Assembly: GCF_007741495.1 (NCBI RefSeq)
Contig: NZ_CP036262.1
Span: 6,758,001 to 6,822,000, forward strand
Length of the DNA: 64,000 nt
Direction: 5' to 3'
Source of the DNA: Roseimaritima multifibrata
Lineage (GTDB): Bacteria > Planctomycetota > Planctomycetia > Pirellulales > Pirellulaceae
How positions within the stretch are numbered: position 1 is the stretch's first letter; each line of letters opens with the position of its first letter. Shown in pieces: positions 55,073 to 64,000 of this stretch. The notes under the pieces were generated by a model that saw only the letters and a list, made by a program, of their open reading frames with translations, had not been told where the DNA came from and made no database searches. The position numbers were made by a program, and so were the translations under genes.

Positions 55073-58000
55073 ATGCCCAAAGCTTGGTCAGCGATCCTTC
55101 TCTCGTTAGTGGTCGGATTCACGTCCTTTTCGTCCGGCCCTCTTTCCGCCGATTCCCCAAGTGAAATCCGCCTACTGAAAAAGCAGTTTGCAAGTGGCGA
55201 ATTGATCGGCGTTACCGAGCAGGATGAACTCTCCTGGAAACACCCGAATTTCACAGCTCCCTTTGCGTTCCCTCTGGAATCGGTGACCTCTGTTACCTTT
55301 GCAGCTCCGGCCGAAGCGATCACTGCGGAGGGGCAGTTTGGGCTTTATCTGCAAGACGGCAGCCTTCTCTATGGCGACCTAACCGCGTTGAACGAAGATC
55401 TCATTGGCCTGCGAACCACGGCCTTCGGCGAATTGCAGCTGAAACGACAACAGGTCCAACGCATCTTTCGTTGGCGCAGCGGCGAAGATTGCCTGTACGT
55501 CGGCCCAGGATCGGCTAGCCAATGGAAACAAACGGCCGACAGTGTTTGGCAACAGTCTGGGAATGGGCTGATTACCGAAATCCCCGGTTCGCAGTTATCA
55601 AAAGATATTTCGCTACCCGACCGAGCGATCATCGAAATCAAAATCGGTTGGCAGCAAGCGGCAAATTTTCGGCTTCTACTGGGAAGCGACCCGACAGCCG
55701 ACGCGGAAGATAAGGAAGGAATCCAGAACCAGCAAGCACAGCTGCAGCGGGCACAGGGTATCAACACACGCCAACAACTGCCCAAACCTTCCCAGGCGTT
55801 TGCAATCGAAGCATGGGACGGAGACCTTGTCCTGCTCCGCGAACTCGACAAGACAGCCGACATCATGCAACTCGATACGATGGCGCAAAAAAACGGATAT
55901 CTTCAGCTTTCAATCCTGCTTGATCAAACCAGCGGACGGATCATGGTCCAGAACATGGATGGCAAAGTGCTTGGCGACATGACATTGACGGGAAAGGATG
56001 TCAAACCGCAGACCGGGCTACTGTTCAAAGTCATGCGCGGCACCACTCGGCTGGATTCGCTTGTCATCCGCGAGGGAAAGGAGGGAATGTTCACGTCCGC
56101 CAATCGAAAATCGGCAACCGTCTGGACCGAAAACCAAGAAGCGTTCGAAGGAACCCTTCAATCGTTAACGGATGAAGGCAAATCGCTTGTCTTCGACGTC
56201 GCAGGAGAAAGCAAAACCATTGCTGCCGCAGACGTGCTTCAGGTGATTTTGAACCGCCCGCAGACAACCGTTCCGAACGCAGATGCGACACAACATCGCA
56301 TCGCTCTCTCCACGCACTCGGGAATGCGAATTCTGGGCAAGGTGCAATCGGTCGAAAAAGGCCAACTGACTCTCCTGTCCGAAAACGCCGCCACGCCAGT
56401 CCAAGTCGACTTCGACAGCATTCGAGACTTCACACCCGTTAGCACGGGCGAACAAGCGGCGAACTGGATTGATAAAGTCGATACGACAGACCTTCTTTCG
56501 GACATATTGTCATCGAAACCGGCCTCCCTAAGCAGCCGAAAGCCGACCGACAAACCAGAGAACGCGAATCAACCTGCCGGTAAATCGAAGCCTGGACGCA
56601 TCGGTGCATTCCGATCTGCCGGCACCGAACTGCGGGGACGACTAGAAGACGGACAAGCGAGCGAACAAGAATCTTGCTTCGTATTCGCGCCGGTTTTGGC
56701 GAATAACGCCGTAGCATTTAAGCCGAAAGCGGACGGGCAAATCGTTTACCGTGAATCCCCCCCTTCCAGCCCACCGACTACGACTTCAAATCGAAATGCT
56801 GCCATCCAAATGCGGGTGGCCATGCAAAGGGTTGTCGTTAATGGCGTCGTGCAAATGCAACGCGTCAACGCAAACGCAAACGCACAAAAGCCTCGTTCCT
56901 TCTCCAGTCCAACGCTGCATCTAAGGTCCGGAGATACCGTCGAATGCGAAATCCTATCGATCAATGAAGACGAGACATCCATTCGATACAAAGGGGACCT
57001 AAAGGCGATTCTCCCCAACGATCAGATCCGAGCCATTGAACTGATGGCCGTGCAAACCAACACGATCGAACCGGAAAAGCAGGAGCGACTGTTAACGGTC
57101 CCCAGAATGCGCCGCGACAACCCTCCGACTCATCTGCTTGTTTCGACCGACGGTGATTATCTGCGAGGCCGTTTGACCTACATGGACGATCGCATGGTCC
57201 GGATTGAAACCCGCTTGGAAGAACGCGAAATCGATCGCAAATACATCGCTCAGATCATCTGGTTGCACGCCGACGAGATCCGCGATTTCTCAGCCGACGA
57301 AAAGGAAGATGAAGAGAGCGATCAGGAAGCCGATGATTCCGAAAAGGAAACCTCTCCTGAAGCGATCGTCGAAATCCCCAAATACGCAGATCTAGCAGGC
57401 CAAGTCCAAGCGATCCGGGCCGACAATTCCCGGCTCTCCTTTGCTGCGACAAGTGTTAAGAACGGCGTCATTGCGGGAATCAACCCGTACCTTGGCGAAT
57501 GCACTCAAGAAATAAAAAGCGTCGATCGCTTGCTGTTTGGAAAAAGCATCCAGCAGGACGATGCTTCCCTTCCGTTTGCCGAATGGCGTCTGCAGCACGC
57601 TCCCGACCCACTGGTCTTTCGCGCCGGTGCCGGTGGTGGGATGGACGGCCAGGGGTCACCCCTGGTCGGGCAACCCGCCCCCGATTTTGAACTCAAGCTA
57701 TTAGGTGGCGAGAATTATCGATTAAGCGAACATAAAGGCCAGGTCATTGTTCTCGATTTTTGGGCTAGCTGGTGCGGCCCCTGCATGCAGGCCATGCCCG
57801 GACTGGATGCCATGGTCGAAGAATTCAATCACCCGAACTTGCAATTGATAGCCGTCAATTTACAGGAGTCCGAGGAACGGATTCGCCAAGCCCTTGAACG
57901 CCTGAAAATCGATCCCATTGTGGCGATGGACGAAACGGGCGACATTGCCCAGCGTTACGAAGCCACAGCGATCCCTCAGACGGTTGTCATCACCCCCGAC

Positions 58001-58084
58001 GGAAAGGTCTCGCACTTGTTTGTCGGCGGCGGGGCCCGTACTCTGGAACAGCTCCGCAGTGCAATTTCCGAAGCTCTTAACTAG
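55073..58084 (+). CDS. exported multi-domain protein: LSm-like beta-barrel repeats, concanavalin-like domain and C-terminal thioredoxin (TlpA type)
   Basis: About 1003 residues from ATG 55073 (the upstream frame to 54848 looks unrelated). A signal peptide (MPKAWSAILLSLVVGFTS) is followed by up to seven short beta-barrel-like units of the pattern x-G-x-x-L-x-G-x-L...V-x-x-I, near residues 30, 85, 340, 405, 615, 685 and 780 (for example GQFGLYLQDGSLLYGDLTAL). A concanavalin-like segment (145-335) lies between the second and third. A Ser/Lys-rich linker is followed by redoxin: VGQPAPDFELKLLGGENYRL and DFWASWCGPCMQAMPG with CGPC near 900. TlpA-type domains reduce disulfides or receive electrons in the periplasm. 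The mixture is unusual. Confidence 0.8.
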   Translation: MPKAWSAILLSLVVGFTSFSSGPLSADSPSEIRLLKKQFASGELIGVTEQDELSWKHPNFTAPFAFPLESVTSVTFAAPAEAITAEGQFGLYLQDGSLLYGDLTALNEDLIGLRTTAFGELQLKRQQVQRIFRWRSGEDCLYVGPGSASQWKQTADSVWQQSGNGLITEIPGSQLSKDISLPDRAIIEIKIGWQQAANFRLLLGSDPTADAEDKEGIQNQQAQLQRAQGINTRQQLPKPSQAFAIEAWDGDLVLLRELDKTADIMQLDTMAQKNGYLQLSILLDQTSGRIMVQNMDGKVLGDMTLTGKDVKPQTGLLFKVMRGTTRLDSLVIREGKEGMFTSANRKSATVWTENQEAFEGTLQSLTDEGKSLVFDVAGESKTIAAADVLQVILNRPQTTVPNADATQHRIALSTHSGMRILGKVQSVEKGQLTLLSENAATPVQVDFDSIRDFTPVSTGEQAANWIDKVDTTDLLSDILSSKPASLSSRKPTDKPENANQPAGKSKPGRIGAFRSAGTELRGRLEDGQASEQESCFVFAPVLANNAVAFKPKADGQIVYRESPPSSPPTTTSNRNAAIQMRVAMQRVVVNGVVQMQRVNANANAQKPRSFSSPTLHLRSGDTVECEILSINEDETSIRYKGDLKAILPNDQIRAIELMAVQTNTIEPEKQERLLTVPRMRRDNPPTHLLVSTDGDYLRGRLTYMDDRMVRIETRLEEREIDRKYIAQIIWLHADEIRDFSADEKEDEESDQEADDSEKETSPEAIVEIPKYADLAGQVQAIRADNSRLSFAATSVKNGVIAGINPYLGECTQEIKSVDRLLFGKSIQQDDASLPFAEWRLQHAPDPLVFRAGAGGGMDGQGSPLVGQPAPDFELKLLGGENYRLSEHKGQVIVLDFWASWCGPCMQAMPGLDAMVEEFNHPNLQLIAVNLQESEERIRQALERLKIDPIVAMDETGDIAQRYEATAIPQTVVITPDGKVSHLFVGGGARTLEQLRSAISEALN

Positions 58085-58094
58085 TAGTACAACG

Positions 58095-58949
58095 ATGCGT
58101 TTTTGCCGTTATCAACTTGCTGATGGTTCGACAGGCCTAGGTGCCGCTTTTGAAGATGGAATCGTCTCTTTATCCGCACTCGATCCATCGCTGGTCGACA
58201 ATATGGAAGCCCTAATGGGCGACCAAGTTGGACTGTCCGCACTTTGGCAACAAGCCCAACAGACGCCTCGACTAGAAGGATCTCCACGATTTCTAGCGCC
58301 GATTTTAAAACCGGAAAAGGTTATCTGTGTCGGATTGAACTATCGCGACCACGCCATCGAAACCAACAGTCCGATTCCATCCGAACCGGTCATCTTTAAC
58401 AAGTTTCCTTCCACGCTGATCGGCCCCGAAGATACGATCGTCCTACCGCCGGAAAGCGAGCGGGTCGACTACGAAGCCGAACTGGTTGTGGTGATCGGAA
58501 AAACGTGCCATCGAGTGTCGACGGATAACGCCCTCGATTACGTATTTGGATATTCCTGCGGCCACGATGTATCGGCTCGCGACTGGCAAAAAGGCAAACC
58601 AGGTGGCCAATGGCTGCTGGGAAAAACCTTCGACACGTTTGCACCGCTGGGGCCCTTCGTGGCTCACAAATCGAGCATTGCGGATCCAGGGAAACTATCG
58701 ATTCAGTTTCGACTAAACGGCGAAACGCTGCAGGATTCCAATACCGAACAATTAATCTTTTCGATCCCCGAAGTCATCTCCTACCTGTCCCAGGTCGTCA
58801 CCCTAAAGCCGGGCGACTTGATCTATACCGGAACTCCCTCCGGCGTCGGCGACGCAAGAACCCCACCCCGTTACCTGAATGACGGAGACGTCTGCGAAGT
58901 CGAAATCGAAGGCCTGGGAGTATTGAGTAATCCCTGCAAACGCGAGTAG
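58095..58949 (+). CDS. fumarylacetoacetate hydrolase (FAH) family protein
   Basis: 284 residues from ATG 58095. The N-terminal part ICVGLNYRDHAIE and the metal-binding VDYEAELVVVIGK (Glu-x-Glu), CGHDVSARDWQ (Asp) and VGDARTPPRYLNDGD are typical of the FAH family, which cleaves or decarboxylates beta-diketo acids in aromatic or sugar-acid breakdown. The start is 10 bp after the thioredoxin-fusion stop, so it is probably at the end of the operon. The substrate cannot be read off. Confidence 0.9.
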   Translation: MRFCRYQLADGSTGLGAAFEDGIVSLSALDPSLVDNMEALMGDQVGLSALWQQAQQTPRLEGSPRFLAPILKPEKVICVGLNYRDHAIETNSPIPSEPVIFNKFPSTLIGPEDTIVLPPESERVDYEAELVVVIGKTCHRVSTDNALDYVFGYSCGHDVSARDWQKGKPGGQWLLGKTFDTFAPLGPFVAHKSSIADPGKLSIQFRLNGETLQDSNTEQLIFSIPEVISYLSQVVTLKPGDLIYTGTPSGVGDARTPPRYLNDGDVCEVEIEGLGVLSNPCKRE

Positions 58950-59307
58950 TCGTTGCAGCGGAACGTTTTCGCGTCAAGTCACCTCGCCTCGCTTATTGCA
59001 AAACAGTTGTCCTGACACAGCGTCCCCTCGTCGGTTTAACCGACAGGAACAAAAGATTTGGAATTAGAAGTGGTCACCCTCAGCGTGCTGCCGTCCGGTT
59101 CGGTATTAGGATATGTGATCTAACTTCAAATCTTTGATTCATGCCAGGCAAGCTGGCATGGGGCCTTTTCTCCCTGCCACACTTGCGACTTATTTATTGC
59201 ACGCCTCAGGGAGGCGGAGCAACGAGGCGTGCAGGCCGGATTAAGTGTCCGCCGGAACGGCATCGCTATCGCTCTTTGGTCCGGCCTACTTAAAATTGAC
59301 GATTGTT
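58950..59307. other. gene-free stretch with small hairpins
   Basis: CATGCCA...TGGCATG (59140-59160) and GCACGCCTC...GAGGCGTGC (59199-59232) are short inverted repeats. No gene is credible here. Confidence 0.5.
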
Positions 59308-60036
59308 CTACGTTGCTTTTTCCCAGGCCTGCATCAGGGGACCAAACTTTTTGTTCCAGTCGACTGGCGGTTCTGCGGAAAATTGAAGCGGTACGGCTGT
59401 CTTGGGATGACGAAATCCCAGCTCCCAAGCGTGTAACGCGTGCCCTTGTCGCGAACCGCGATCCGACTCGCTGACTTCTGCCGGGACGTTTTTGCAGTAG
59501 GTTACATCTCCGGCGACGGGCAGCCCGCGTCTGGATGCCTGGACGCGAATCTGATGCATCCGCCCAGTGAACAATTCGATTCTCGCGAGCGTCAATCCAT
59601 TTTCGACCGCCAAACGCCGAATCTCCAGTTTGGCCAATTGCCCCTCATCGGAATCGAAGGGGACGACTTCGCTACGGGGCTGCCCTTCCACTTTTCTCAA
59701 GCGGTCTTCCCAAACGTGGGTCCCTTCTGCCAACGTTCCCGACAGCAGGGCTAAATAGGTTTTCGTCACTTTGCGGCTTTGAAATTGGCCGCCAAATTGC
59801 CGCAGTGCCAGTTTGGATTTTGCGACCAGCAGCAGGCCGCTAGTCCATTGATCCAGTCGGTGGGGCAGTCCCAAAAACGGATCTTTGGCCAAGCTATCTC
59901 GGTTTCGAAGCTGCTGCTTTAGCAGCGGTTCGACCGCTAGAATTCCCTTAGCCGCTTGGCTGAACAGTCCGGCCGGCTTGTTAATCACCAGAAAATGCGG
60001 ATCTTCATGCAAAATCGGTAGCGGACTGTCGGTCAT
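59308..60036 (-). CDS. RluA-family RNA pseudouridine synthase
   Basis: 242 residues from ATG 60036 (an upstream TTG is possible). VINKPAGLFSQAAKG and PHRLDQWTSGLLLVAKS are the RluA family motifs; the catalytic Asp is the Asp in HRLDQ. No S4 domain is visible, so this is a short RluA/TruC-like enzyme. It isomerises uridines in rRNA or tRNA; exact site unknown. Divergent from the lipoprotein gene. Confidence 0.9.
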   Translation of the reverse strand: MTDSPLPILHEDPHFLVINKPAGLFSQAAKGILAVEPLLKQQLRNRDSLAKDPFLGLPHRLDQWTSGLLLVAKSKLALRQFGGQFQSRKVTKTYLALLSGTLAEGTHVWEDRLRKVEGQPRSEVVPFDSDEGQLAKLEIRRLAVENGLTLARIELFTGRMHQIRVQASRRGLPVAGDVTYCKNVPAEVSESDRGSRQGHALHAWELGFRHPKTAVPLQFSAEPPVDWNKKFGPLMQAWEKAT

Positions 60037-60115
60037 CTTTGCGTTGTCTTTCGCGGGAACGATCTTGACACCCAATCAGAATTATCGGTATCCAGCCATC
60101 TGTCTTCGTCGATGA

Positions 60116-61180
60116 TTGCCACCCGACAGGTCTAGCCGCTTGCTAGTTTATCGTTTTCGCTTCCACGCATTAGTGGGGTTACTGTTAGTAACCGCTACGG
60201 GGTGCCGCTTGGCATCCCCGATAGCTGTCTGGGCACCTGCGCAAATTCAGACGACCGTCGGTCAAAAACTGGTCCTGGCTCCAGTCAGTGGTCCGCCAGC
60301 CGTATCGGGTCAGCTCCATGCTTCGATCCTCGCGGCACAGCCGAAAGACCCGGGCCGACAGTTGACGCTGCGAACTCCAAAGCAGATCCAATCCGATGGC
60401 AGTGGCGCTATCCTTTTGGCATCGGCGACCGAGCTGGCTCACCCCGATCCGATGAGCGACCTGACGCTCCTTGCGTTGTCCAAACAAGCCAATGCGGACT
60501 GGCTTTTGATGGGAGAGATCATCCAGGACGGAGCCTCCCGCCGAAGATCCCAATCCGAGGCAGCAACCGGGCAAGCTGCCGACCCGCACGCCGCTATCGC
60601 AAATGGGCGGCTGTCGGTCGTCTGGCGTTTATACGACGTCAAAGCTGGCAAACCGGTCATCGATCACACGATGGTGATCGATACCGACTCCAGCATTCAA
60701 AAGCATCCCGACCTAGCGGGTTTAGCCGGCAGCGAACCGACGCTCCTGACGACCGCAGCCGGGCGAGAGGTCTGGTCGCTGTTAGCGCCGAATATTCGGC
60801 GAACGGAAATCGAAATTGCCCAGCCCTGGGGATTACCGGGAAGCCGTCAAACGCGTCAGGCCAACGAACTGGCAGCGGTAGGTCGCTGGCCGGAAGCGAC
60901 GTCCCGTTGGGAGCAAGTTCTTAGCGACCATCCGCGGCAGCATGCGGCACAGCACAATCTAGCGATCGCCGCCGTCGCCGCTCAAGATTTCTCATTGGCA
61001 AGAGAACGCATTCACAAGGCACTTCGGCAACGCAACAGCCAGCACTATCGCCACACCGCGACCTGGATCGAAACCAGGCAGCGCGAGTACTACACCGCGT
61101 TTGGACTCCCCACGCCATCCGAAGGCTGGGCGGTCACAAACCCATGGGCGAGCGAATTCAGTGCTCCCCGCGAGCAGTAG
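60116..61180 (+). CDS. lipoprotein with C-terminal TPR-like helices
   Basis: 354 residues from a TTG at 60116. A hydrophobic stretch (HALVGLLLVTATGC) ends with a lipobox-like ATGC (Cys30). The middle is a mixed alpha/beta domain (TELAHPDPMSDLTLLALSKQ to LMGEIIQDG). Residues ~260-320 form two TPR-like units (VGRWPEATSRWEQVLSDHPR, AAQDFSLARERIHKALRQRN). No known family is recognised. Short C-terminal tail of no clear feature. Confidence 0.75.
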   Translation: MPPDRSSRLLVYRFRFHALVGLLLVTATGCRLASPIAVWAPAQIQTTVGQKLVLAPVSGPPAVSGQLHASILAAQPKDPGRQLTLRTPKQIQSDGSGAILLASATELAHPDPMSDLTLLALSKQANADWLLMGEIIQDGASRRRSQSEAATGQAADPHAAIANGRLSVVWRLYDVKAGKPVIDHTMVIDTDSSIQKHPDLAGLAGSEPTLLTTAAGREVWSLLAPNIRRTEIEIAQPWGLPGSRQTRQANELAAVGRWPEATSRWEQVLSDHPRQHAAQHNLAIAAVAAQDFSLARERIHKALRQRNSQHYRHTATWIETRQREYYTAFGLPTPSEGWAVTNPWASEFSAPREQ

Positions 61181-61346
61181 CGAATCACCGAAGAAGAGTT
61201 CCATTGCGAACTTATGCCGAATGTCAGCGAACCTGGCATCTTGCGAGCGGTATTTCTAACGGATCGGCGCAAGCCGACCGGCAAATGTGCGCGGTTTATA
61301 GAGCGACAGCTGGCGGCTTGTTGATTTAATCGAAAACGGAAAAAGA
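61181..61346. repeat. single GGATCGGCGCAAGCCGACCGG repeat
   Basis: CTAACGGATCGGCGCAAGCC followed by GACCGGCAAATG, a variant of the 15-kb repeat family. Otherwise empty. Confidence 0.55.
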
Positions 61347-61816
61347 TTGTCGCCTTTCGCCCGGGAAAGTAACTTTGAGGGAGCGTTCTTTCGCGGGAGA
61401 CGTACGTTTCATAAATAAAGAAAGTCTGGCTCCCCTCGCCCCTAAGCGAGCTCTTTGTTGCGGAAGAAATCTCTGCTAGCTCATTGCATGATCTCTGCCT
61501 CTTTGTTTGATTTAGTGGAGCTTGCTTGGGGGAGAGGCGCTGGGGGAGAGGGGGAGATTTCCAGGCGGCGATTTTGCAGCGAAGACGCGGTGAACGCCTG
61601 GGATTTGAAGCGATTATGCCACGCCTTGCCCATCGCTGTCGGCCCCTCTCCCCCAGCCCCTCTCCCCCAAAACAAGCCTTTGAATCGTACATAATTGCAT
61701 TAGCTAACAAACCGTTGATCCAGTATCAAACCTGTGTTAAGCGAGCTTGTTTTGAGGGCGAGGGGAGCCAGACTTTCTTCATTTATAAATCGCACGTCCC
61801 AAGCGAAAGGCGACAA
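61347..61816. mobile_element. MITE-like element, copy D (full)
   Basis: Outer ends are TTGTCGCCTTTCGC (61347) and GCGAAAGGCGACAA (61803-61816). The core 61411-61787 has ~30-bp inverted ends with ATAAATAAAGAAAGTCTGGC against a close complement. Inner 24-26-bp GGGGGAGAGG inverted repeat as in copy A (left near 61528, right near 61642). The orientation is reversed relative to A and the same as C. A 60-codon frame inside is a by-product of DNA conservation. Confidence 0.85.
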
Positions 61817-61829
61817 TCACTAAATCAAC

Positions 61830-61965
61830 AAGCGGCTTGCGCCGTTCCGCTAAGAAAATGCGCGAGCACGGATCCGAAAGACTACCGGAGCGGCGCGAGC
61901 CGACCGGCAAATGTGCGCGGCTTACAGCGCGACGGCCGGACGGCTTGCTGCGTTCCGCTACGAAA
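61830..61965. repeat. GGCTTGCGCCGTTCCGCTAAG repeat units
   Basis: GGCTTGCGCCGTTCCGCTAA (61840), then GAGCGGCGCGAGCCGACCGG and GACGGCTTGCTGCGTTCCGC (61940). Same family as the 15-kb and 37-kb clusters. Together with copy D this fills 61181-62132. Confidence 0.7.
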
Positions 61966-62120
61966 GTCGATGGCAGACAGAGTTCCATTCGACGACCTGC
62001 AAGTTGGAAACGGAACCCATGTAGGCGAGAGCTACCATGCCAGTCCAAATCGTTTTTTTGTGTTCACGGACCTCATGATCTATGATGGGGCACACCTCTC
62101 CCGTCTATTGACGTCCCGCC

Positions 62121-62125
62121 AGGAG
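62121..62125 (+). promoter_or_regulatory. ribosome-binding site AGGAG that decides a CTG start
   Basis: AGGAG lies seven bases before CTG at 62133. A TGA at 62109 closes the frame upstream and no ATG or GTG occurs in the frame before the signal peptide, so this site supports CTG initiation. Confidence 0.65.
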
Positions 62126-62132
62126 CACTCCC

Positions 62133-64000
62133 CTGAACACTCTCTTCCCCGCCTTCAGTGGTGCGGTCTATCGCACTGCAGCTTTGCTTGTCGTTGCTGG
62201 AAGCTTCTTGCTTCTCGTCCCTTCGCTTGCGATCGCTGACGATTCCAATGCCAAACAGATTGAATTTTTCGAAAAACGGATCCGCCCTGTTCTGGTAGAG
62301 CACTGCTATGCCTGCCACAACTCGAACGATGCCGCCGATGGTGGCTTGATATTGGACCATGCGGAAGCGATGCGTGACGGGGGCGACGGGGGACCGATCA
62401 TTGTCCCGCTGAAGCCTGAAGAGAGTCGCTTGCTGCCGATCCTGAAGCATGAAGTGGACGGCCTGGCGATGCCAGCGGAAGCTCCGAAACTGGACGATGA
62501 CGTGATCGCCGATTTCGCCCGCTGGATCAAAGCGGGAGCCGTCGACCCGCGTGATGAAGCGCCCTCGTCCGAACAAGTCGAAGCGACGCTCTCCTGGGAC
62601 GCCACCATGAAACGGCGTCAGCAATGGTGGAGCCTACAGCCGATAACCAATCCAGAACCACCCTCACTGGCCTCGTTGCAAACGCAGGCCCCGAAGGATT
62701 TCACTCAAGCCTTAAGCGATCAGCCAATCGATCGTTTTGTGCTGGAGAAAACCTTTGCGGCCGGACTTCAACCGGTCGCTCCTGCTGACGCCCATGTGTT
62801 GGTGCGACGCTTGTATTTCAGCCTGACCGGTCTGCCCCCTGATCCAGAAACATTGTCGATGTGGGCCGAACGCCTGCAAACATCCGACGGAGATTTGGAT
62901 CCGCAAGCGATCGACGAACTGATCGATCATCTGCTGGAAAGCCCGCACTACGGCGAACGCTGGGCGCGTCACTGGATGGACTGGTTGCGGTACGCGGAAT
63001 CACACGGCAGTGAAGGCGACCCATTGATTGATCAAGCATGGCGGTGGCGTGATTACATGGTGAGGGGACTGAACCAAGACGTCCCCGTGGATCAATTGAT
63101 CCGGGAACATATCGCGGGGGATTTACTTGCTTCGCCACGCACCAGCGCCAACGGTGAAATCAACGAATCGGCGATCGGCCCGGCCCACTGGCGAATGGTC
63201 TTCCATGGCTTTACTCCCACAGACGCCTACGACGAACGGGTCCGGTTCACCGACGACCAAATCAACACGGTCAGCAAAGCGTACCTCGGACTGACGGTCT
63301 CATGTGCCCGCTGCCACAATCACAAATTTGATGCCATCAGCCAACAGGACTATCACGCATTCTTTAGCATCTTGGCGTCCTGCCGACCGGGCCGGACCGC
63401 CATCGAAACCGAGACCCATCTGAATGCAAAATCGAACGAACTGAGCGAACTGAAAACGCAAATCCGAGAAGCGATTGCCGCCGACTGGCTAAAAGATTTA
63501 AGCGTCACTCCCGCACAGCTAAAAACCCTTCCATGGCACACCGCTTTCGCACAACAAACTGCGGCGGCAGCCCCGGATACCGAACCGGCCATTGCCGAAC
63601 ATCTGCAGCAACTGCAAAACGATTTGCGATCACAACAAGAACAATGGACAGCCTTCACCGCGGCCGCGGGCGACAGCTTCATGGACACCGCAGCCTGTGC
63701 GACCTGGACTGCAACCGGCAACGGTTTATCCGCTGGGCTGGATTCAACCGATGCCATCCTTGGTCCCGCCGGCCAATTCAGCCTGACGACCGAAGGGGAG
63801 CAAGGAATTCGCTTAATTTCGCCAGCAGCGATTCTGTCCGATCGTCTATCGGACAAACATGCCGCTCGCCTCTCCTCAGCAGATTTCCTTGCCGAACCGA
63901 ACAGCGAGCTCTGGGTTTTGGCACAGGGAACCGGCGGGGCGGCAGTCCGCTTTGTGGTCCGCGATTACCCGCGCATCGGAACCGTCTACCCGATCCAAAA
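62133..64000 (+). CDS. PSCyt1/DUF1549 planctomycete cytochrome (partial, 3' end outside window)
   Basis: At least 622 residues; runs off the right edge. After the CTG start, a signal peptide (TAALLVVAGSFLLLVPSLAI) precedes the PSCyt1 heme motif CYACH (residue 59), then a DUF1549 region with LPPDPETLSMWAERL and WARHWMDWLRYAESHG. A second CxxCH, CARCHNHKFDAISQQDYH, occurs near 391. From ~520 on the sequence resembles a concanavalin-like domain. These large secreted c-type cytochromes are found almost only in planctomycetes and relatives, usually beside DUF1501 genes; none is visible here because the window ends. A TTG at about 62205 is a less likely alternative start. Confidence 0.9.
   Translation, partial: MNTLFPAFSGAVYRTAALLVVAGSFLLLVPSLAIADDSNAKQIEFFEKRIRPVLVEHCYACHNSNDAADGGLILDHAEAMRDGGDGGPIIVPLKPEESRLLPILKHEVDGLAMPAEAPKLDDDVIADFARWIKAGAVDPRDEAPSSEQVEATLSWDATMKRRQQWWSLQPITNPEPPSLASLQTQAPKDFTQALSDQPIDRFVLEKTFAAGLQPVAPADAHVLVRRLYFSLTGLPPDPETLSMWAERLQTSDGDLDPQAIDELIDHLLESPHYGERWARHWMDWLRYAESHGSEGDPLIDQAWRWRDYMVRGLNQDVPVDQLIREHIAGDLLASPRTSANGEINESAIGPAHWRMVFHGFTPTDAYDERVRFTDDQINTVSKAYLGLTVSCARCHNHKFDAISQQDYHAFFSILASCRPGRTAIETETHLNAKSNELSELKTQIREAIAADWLKDLSVTPAQLKTLPWHTAFAQQTAAAAPDTEPAIAEHLQQLQNDLRSQQEQWTAFTAAAGDSFMDTAACATWTATGNGLSAGLDSTDAILGPAGQFSLTTEGEQGIRLISPAAILSDRLSDKHAARLSSADFLAEPNSELWVLAQGTGGAAVRFVVRDYPRIGTVYPIQ

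Noticed and set aside
59126-59428. 100-residue frame on the minus strand overlapping the RluA-family gene
   Set aside because: It lies in another frame of a well-supported gene and reads Arg/Ser-rich noise.

Overview
The window reads as chromosomal DNA from a planctomycete, most likely of the Pirellulaceae type (Rhodopirellula, Rosistilla and relatives). The pointers are four DUF1559 proteins (three with type IV prepilin leaders), a PSCyt1/DUF1549 cytochrome of the planctomycete-specific family, the McsA/McsB arginine kinase pair, a MoxR-DUF58-BatA cluster and a short planctomycete-style ClpS. The genus is not certain. I saw no transposase, phage gene, CRISPR array or rRNA gene. There is one tRNA, tRNA-Leu(CAA).

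Layout. 1-493: end of a Uup-like ABC-F ATPase, then a block of heptamer/octamer simple repeats. 1.1-5.7 kb: a membrane protein, the nagB-nagA amino-sugar pair, and a divergent Nramp-like transporter that lacks the usual metal ligands. 5.9-11.5 kb: a pseudopilin-like island in which a DUF1559 plus lipoprotein module is duplicated on either side of a third DUF1559 gene and a 52-residue lipoprotein; several genes are followed by strong hairpins. 11.5-19.2 kb: ComEC, a fourth DUF1559 protein, a repeat cluster, a DUF1570 protein, and a secreted protein followed by a PpiC-type foldase. 19.4-24.2 kb: rpsT-mcsA-mcsB on the minus strand, then a siroheme/heme fusion enzyme overlapping a YpdA-like flavoprotein. 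24.8-37.5 kb: housekeeping and metabolic genes (clpS-mtaB, M20 peptidase, serS, ubiD-like with a pteridine-reductase-like SDR, pepA, leuCD, tRNA-Leu).

37.9-42 kb: poorly characterised proteins and an SSS-family sodium symporter. 42.3-58.9 kb: a long same-strand run with overlapping or tightly spaced genes: MoxR ATPase, DUF58, two von Willebrand factor A type membrane proteins, an 1100-residue membrane coiled-coil protein, two related secreted proteins, a prenyltransferase-fold protein, a multi-beta-barrel thioredoxin fusion and a fumarylacetoacetase-family hydrolase. This is the most system-like part of the window; the MoxR ATPase probably acts on the vWA proteins at the membrane, with the secreted factors outside. 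59.3-64 kb: an RluA-type pseudouridine synthase, a TPR lipoprotein, repeats, and the start of a PSCyt1/DUF1549 cytochrome that appears to use a CTG start codon.

The intergenic DNA is the second theme. Four copies (three full, one shortened) of a transposase-less element with nested inverted repeats sit at 24.3, 29.6, 34.3 and 61.3 kb, alongside at least three shorter palindromic repeat families.
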